A DNA stretch of 64,000 nt from Celeribacter baekdonensis (GTDB lineage: Bacteria; Pseudomonadota; Alphaproteobacteria; Rhodobacterales; Rhodobacteraceae): assembly GCF_900102315.1 (NCBI RefSeq), contig NZ_FNBL01000006.1:62001-126000 (forward strand), given 5' to 3'. Below, piece by piece: positions 62,658 through 64,000 of this stretch. The translations under genes were made by a program, and so were the position numbers. Numbering within the stretch: position 1 is the first letter of the stretch; each line of letters starts with the position of its first letter. The notes under the pieces are model-generated. The model made no database searches, was not told where the DNA came from, and was given only the letters and a program-made list of their open reading frames with translations.

Positions 62658-62938
62658 GTTGGCGATTCGACCCCGGATAGGGTGCCCCCGCCGTCTTTTT
62701 ATTGGATTTAGGGACCAGTTTTGCCATCTTTGCGCCCAAAAGACCGAAACTCAGAGCGCTCACAGAGCAATAAAGTCAGGTTTTTATCTATTTATGTTTT
62801 TGAAATAAAACAGGAATTTTGAAAATTCTTCCTGGAGGCCGCATTAACTTTAAAGTTTATTTATCAGCGCGGAGAAATTGTGGCGCTGTTATGTTCTGAT
62901 TGACTTAAGACACCGCCACATAGAGAGGGAGGTCATTT
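62658..62938. other. AT-rich intergenic region before the 65-residue gene
   Basis: About 280 bases without a gene. It has an unusually AT-rich centre. GAATTTT-G-AAAATTC (62814-62828) is a perfect palindrome flanked by CAGG and CCTG, forming a larger imperfect hairpin or operator. The promoter of the small downstream gene should be here; the -10/-35 elements cannot be fixed. GAGGGAGG at 62925-62932 is a ribosome-binding site. Confidence 0.5.
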
Positions 62939-63136
62939 ATGTTTCGAGTGAAGATCAATCTCAGCGCCATCCGGCACGATCATTGCGCGCCTACATGTGA
63001 CGCCGAAGATCGGATAGGCGATTGGGCCGAGGAAATGGTGAATACCGAGCCCCGCCTGACGCGTGAGGAGTTATGCCGCACCTTTGGGGATAAATTCGGA
63101 GGTGTTGCGGGTAAGGGATATAAAACTGTGGCCTGA
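62939..63136 (+). CDS. 65-residue hypothetical protein
   Basis: A small protein preceded by GAGGGAGG at a good distance from its ATG. It starts FRVKINLSAIRHDHCAPTC and continues with charged, probably helical sequence (DWAEEMVNTEPRLTREELCRTF) and ends YKTVA. Two close cysteines with an upstream histidine pair (HDHCAPTC) could bind metal. There is no signal or membrane segment. I do not recognise a family. Good ribosome site and codon use support it as a real gene, but confidence is modest. Confidence 0.55.
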   Translation: MFRVKINLSAIRHDHCAPTCDAEDRIGDWAEEMVNTEPRLTREELCRTFGDKFGGVAGKGYKTVA

Positions 63137-63255
63137 TCAGGTGCTGATCGGCGGGCTTTTGCCGCGTGCGCTGCAAAGGTCCTTCGTCGCGGGAATATGA
63201 CTTGCGTCTCGCGCGCCATCATTGGACCTTTCCTCCGATCGAACAGGAGGAAACG

Positions 63256-64000
63256 ATGTTTTCAAACCCCATTGCCAAACAATCCATTTGGACCACATCC
63301 GCGCTTGTGCTCTGCGCGATGACTGTGCCCGGCATGAGCTTGGCCGATAGTTTTTCCGCCCAGTCGGATGTCACCGAAGTGACGCTTTACCCGCAAAGCG
63401 CCACCGTGACCCGAGAGGGCCAGATCAGCCTTCCCGCTGGCCAGCATGAGGTGACCTTTACCGACATTCCCGCAAGCTCAGTCGACGGGATCATTGCCAG
63501 CCTGCAAAGCACGGTAACGGGTGCCGCGTTGGGTCCGGTCACCTATGCACGCACAACCACCATTGGCGATGCAGAGCGCTACCGCACGCCAGAGGCCAAG
63601 GCCGCGAAAGCCGCATTGGATGCGCTTGAGGCGCAGTTGCGTGACGAGACCCGTAAAGCCGCCGCAGTGCGCCTTGAGGTCGCCGCCGCCGAGGACACTT
63701 TGGCCTATTTGGGCCGCCTGTCGGCAGGGGAGGCCACGTCTGTCGACACCATGGCCGCCACGGCTGACATGATCCGCGAACACTCCTTGTCCGCCCGTCT
63801 TGCCATGGCTGACGCGACCGCCCGCGCCGAGGCCGCAGACCGAGACCTTGAGGCCCTCAAGGACAACATCACCCGCGCCAAAGCCGCCTTGGACCGTCTT
63901 GCCCCGTCTGAGGGCGATCGCCTGTCGATCACCCTCGCGCTGGATGTCGCTGAGGCGGGCGATGTGACGGTGGATTTCAGCTATAGTGTGGACGATGCCT
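63256..64000 (+). CDS. DUF4139/DUF4140 secreted protein, 3' truncated by window end
   Basis: An open frame from an ATG with AGGAGG six bases upstream to the end of the window: 248 codons, no stop. A signal peptide covers about residues 1-31 (TSALVLCAMTVPGMSLA). The mature N-terminus (VTEVTLYPQSATVTREGQISLPAGQHEVTFTDIP, key part quoted) is the DUF4140 start of mucoidy-inhibitor-like proteins, and a coiled coil at about 110-215 follows (AKAALDALEAQLRDE). DUF4139 would follow beyond the window. Function of the family is unknown; envelope association is expected. Confidence 0.85.
   Translation, partial: MFSNPIAKQSIWTTSALVLCAMTVPGMSLADSFSAQSDVTEVTLYPQSATVTREGQISLPAGQHEVTFTDIPASSVDGIIASLQSTVTGAALGPVTYARTTTIGDAERYRTPEAKAAKAALDALEAQLRDETRKAAAVRLEVAAAEDTLAYLGRLSAGEATSVDTMAATADMIREHSLSARLAMADATARAEAADRDLEALKDNITRAKAALDRLAPSEGDRLSITLALDVAEAGDVTVDFSYSVDDA

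Noticed and set aside
1-64000. CRISPR arrays, tRNA/rRNA genes, insertion sequences or integrative element ends
   Set aside because: No regularly spaced repeats, no cloverleaf-like or rRNA-like segments and no transposase or integrase reading frame were seen by reading; small RNAs cannot be excluded.

Overview
The window is 64 kb of chromosome-like sequence, roughly 60% G+C by eye and gene-dense, with short 4-base start/stop overlaps inside operons. Gene content points to an alphaproteobacterium of the order Rhodobacterales (Roseobacter/Rhodobacter-type): a norCBQD-nnrS-nnrU locus beside nirK/nirV/pseudoazurin and an NnrR-type regulator, a tctCBA/tctDE carboxylate module, a DtxR-type MntR with MntH, and a YjbH/YjbF capsule module. 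Genus cannot be fixed from what is visible. I saw no rRNA, tRNA, CRISPR array, insertion sequence or phage gene.

Layout. 1-3489: end of a sugar-acid catabolic operon (semialdehyde dehydrogenase, KDGal kinase, KDPGal aldolase, SMP-30 lactonase). 3495-5545 (minus): CbpM/CbpA chaperone pair and two ribosome/membrane-associated YqjD/YqjE-type proteins. 6002-16528: denitrification block. Pseudoazurin-nirK-nirV run leftward, nnrR and norCBQD, two tiny membrane proteins, nnrS and nnrU run rightward, with two Crp/Fnr-type operators in the divergent promoter regions. No nitrate reductase or N2O reductase is in view. 16652-18620: tautomerase, SDR and LysR regulator. 18649-25033: a solute-binding protein, TctE/TctD two-component system and the divergent tctCBA transporter.

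25148-35552 is the most unusual metabolic locus. Two divergent operons carry an amine/imino-acid oxidase trio (DadA-like, [2Fe-2S] ferredoxin-like, FAD/BFD-like), an aldehyde dehydrogenase, DapA-like and DapB-like proteins, a polar amino-acid ABC transporter, a lysine 6-dehydrogenase/saccharopine dehydrogenase-like protein and a LysR regulator. The DapB-like protein lacks the classical HH catalytic motif. The set suggests catabolism of an opine, hydroxyproline-like or piperidine-dicarboxylate-like compound whose identity is not known.

35629-37564: mntR and divergent mntH with a recognisable MntR box. 37712-44553: a three-gene system of transglutaminase-DUF2126 putative amidoligase, circularly permuted ATP-grasp/alpha-E protein and a second transglutaminase, predicted to make or modify a peptide but not biochemically understood. 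44606-51814: DODA-type dioxygenase, LysR regulator, a divergent EF-G-like GTPase and a MacAB-type efflux pair. 51894-61487: surface polysaccharide region (NDP-sugar epimerase, small phosphoglycosyl transferase, CapD/PglF-type dehydratase, YjbH, YjbF lipoprotein, small secreted protein, MFS carrier, KpsS-like protein). 61560-64000: aspartate-semialdehyde dehydrogenase, a small unknown gene and the 5' part of a DUF4139-type secreted protein that runs off the end.
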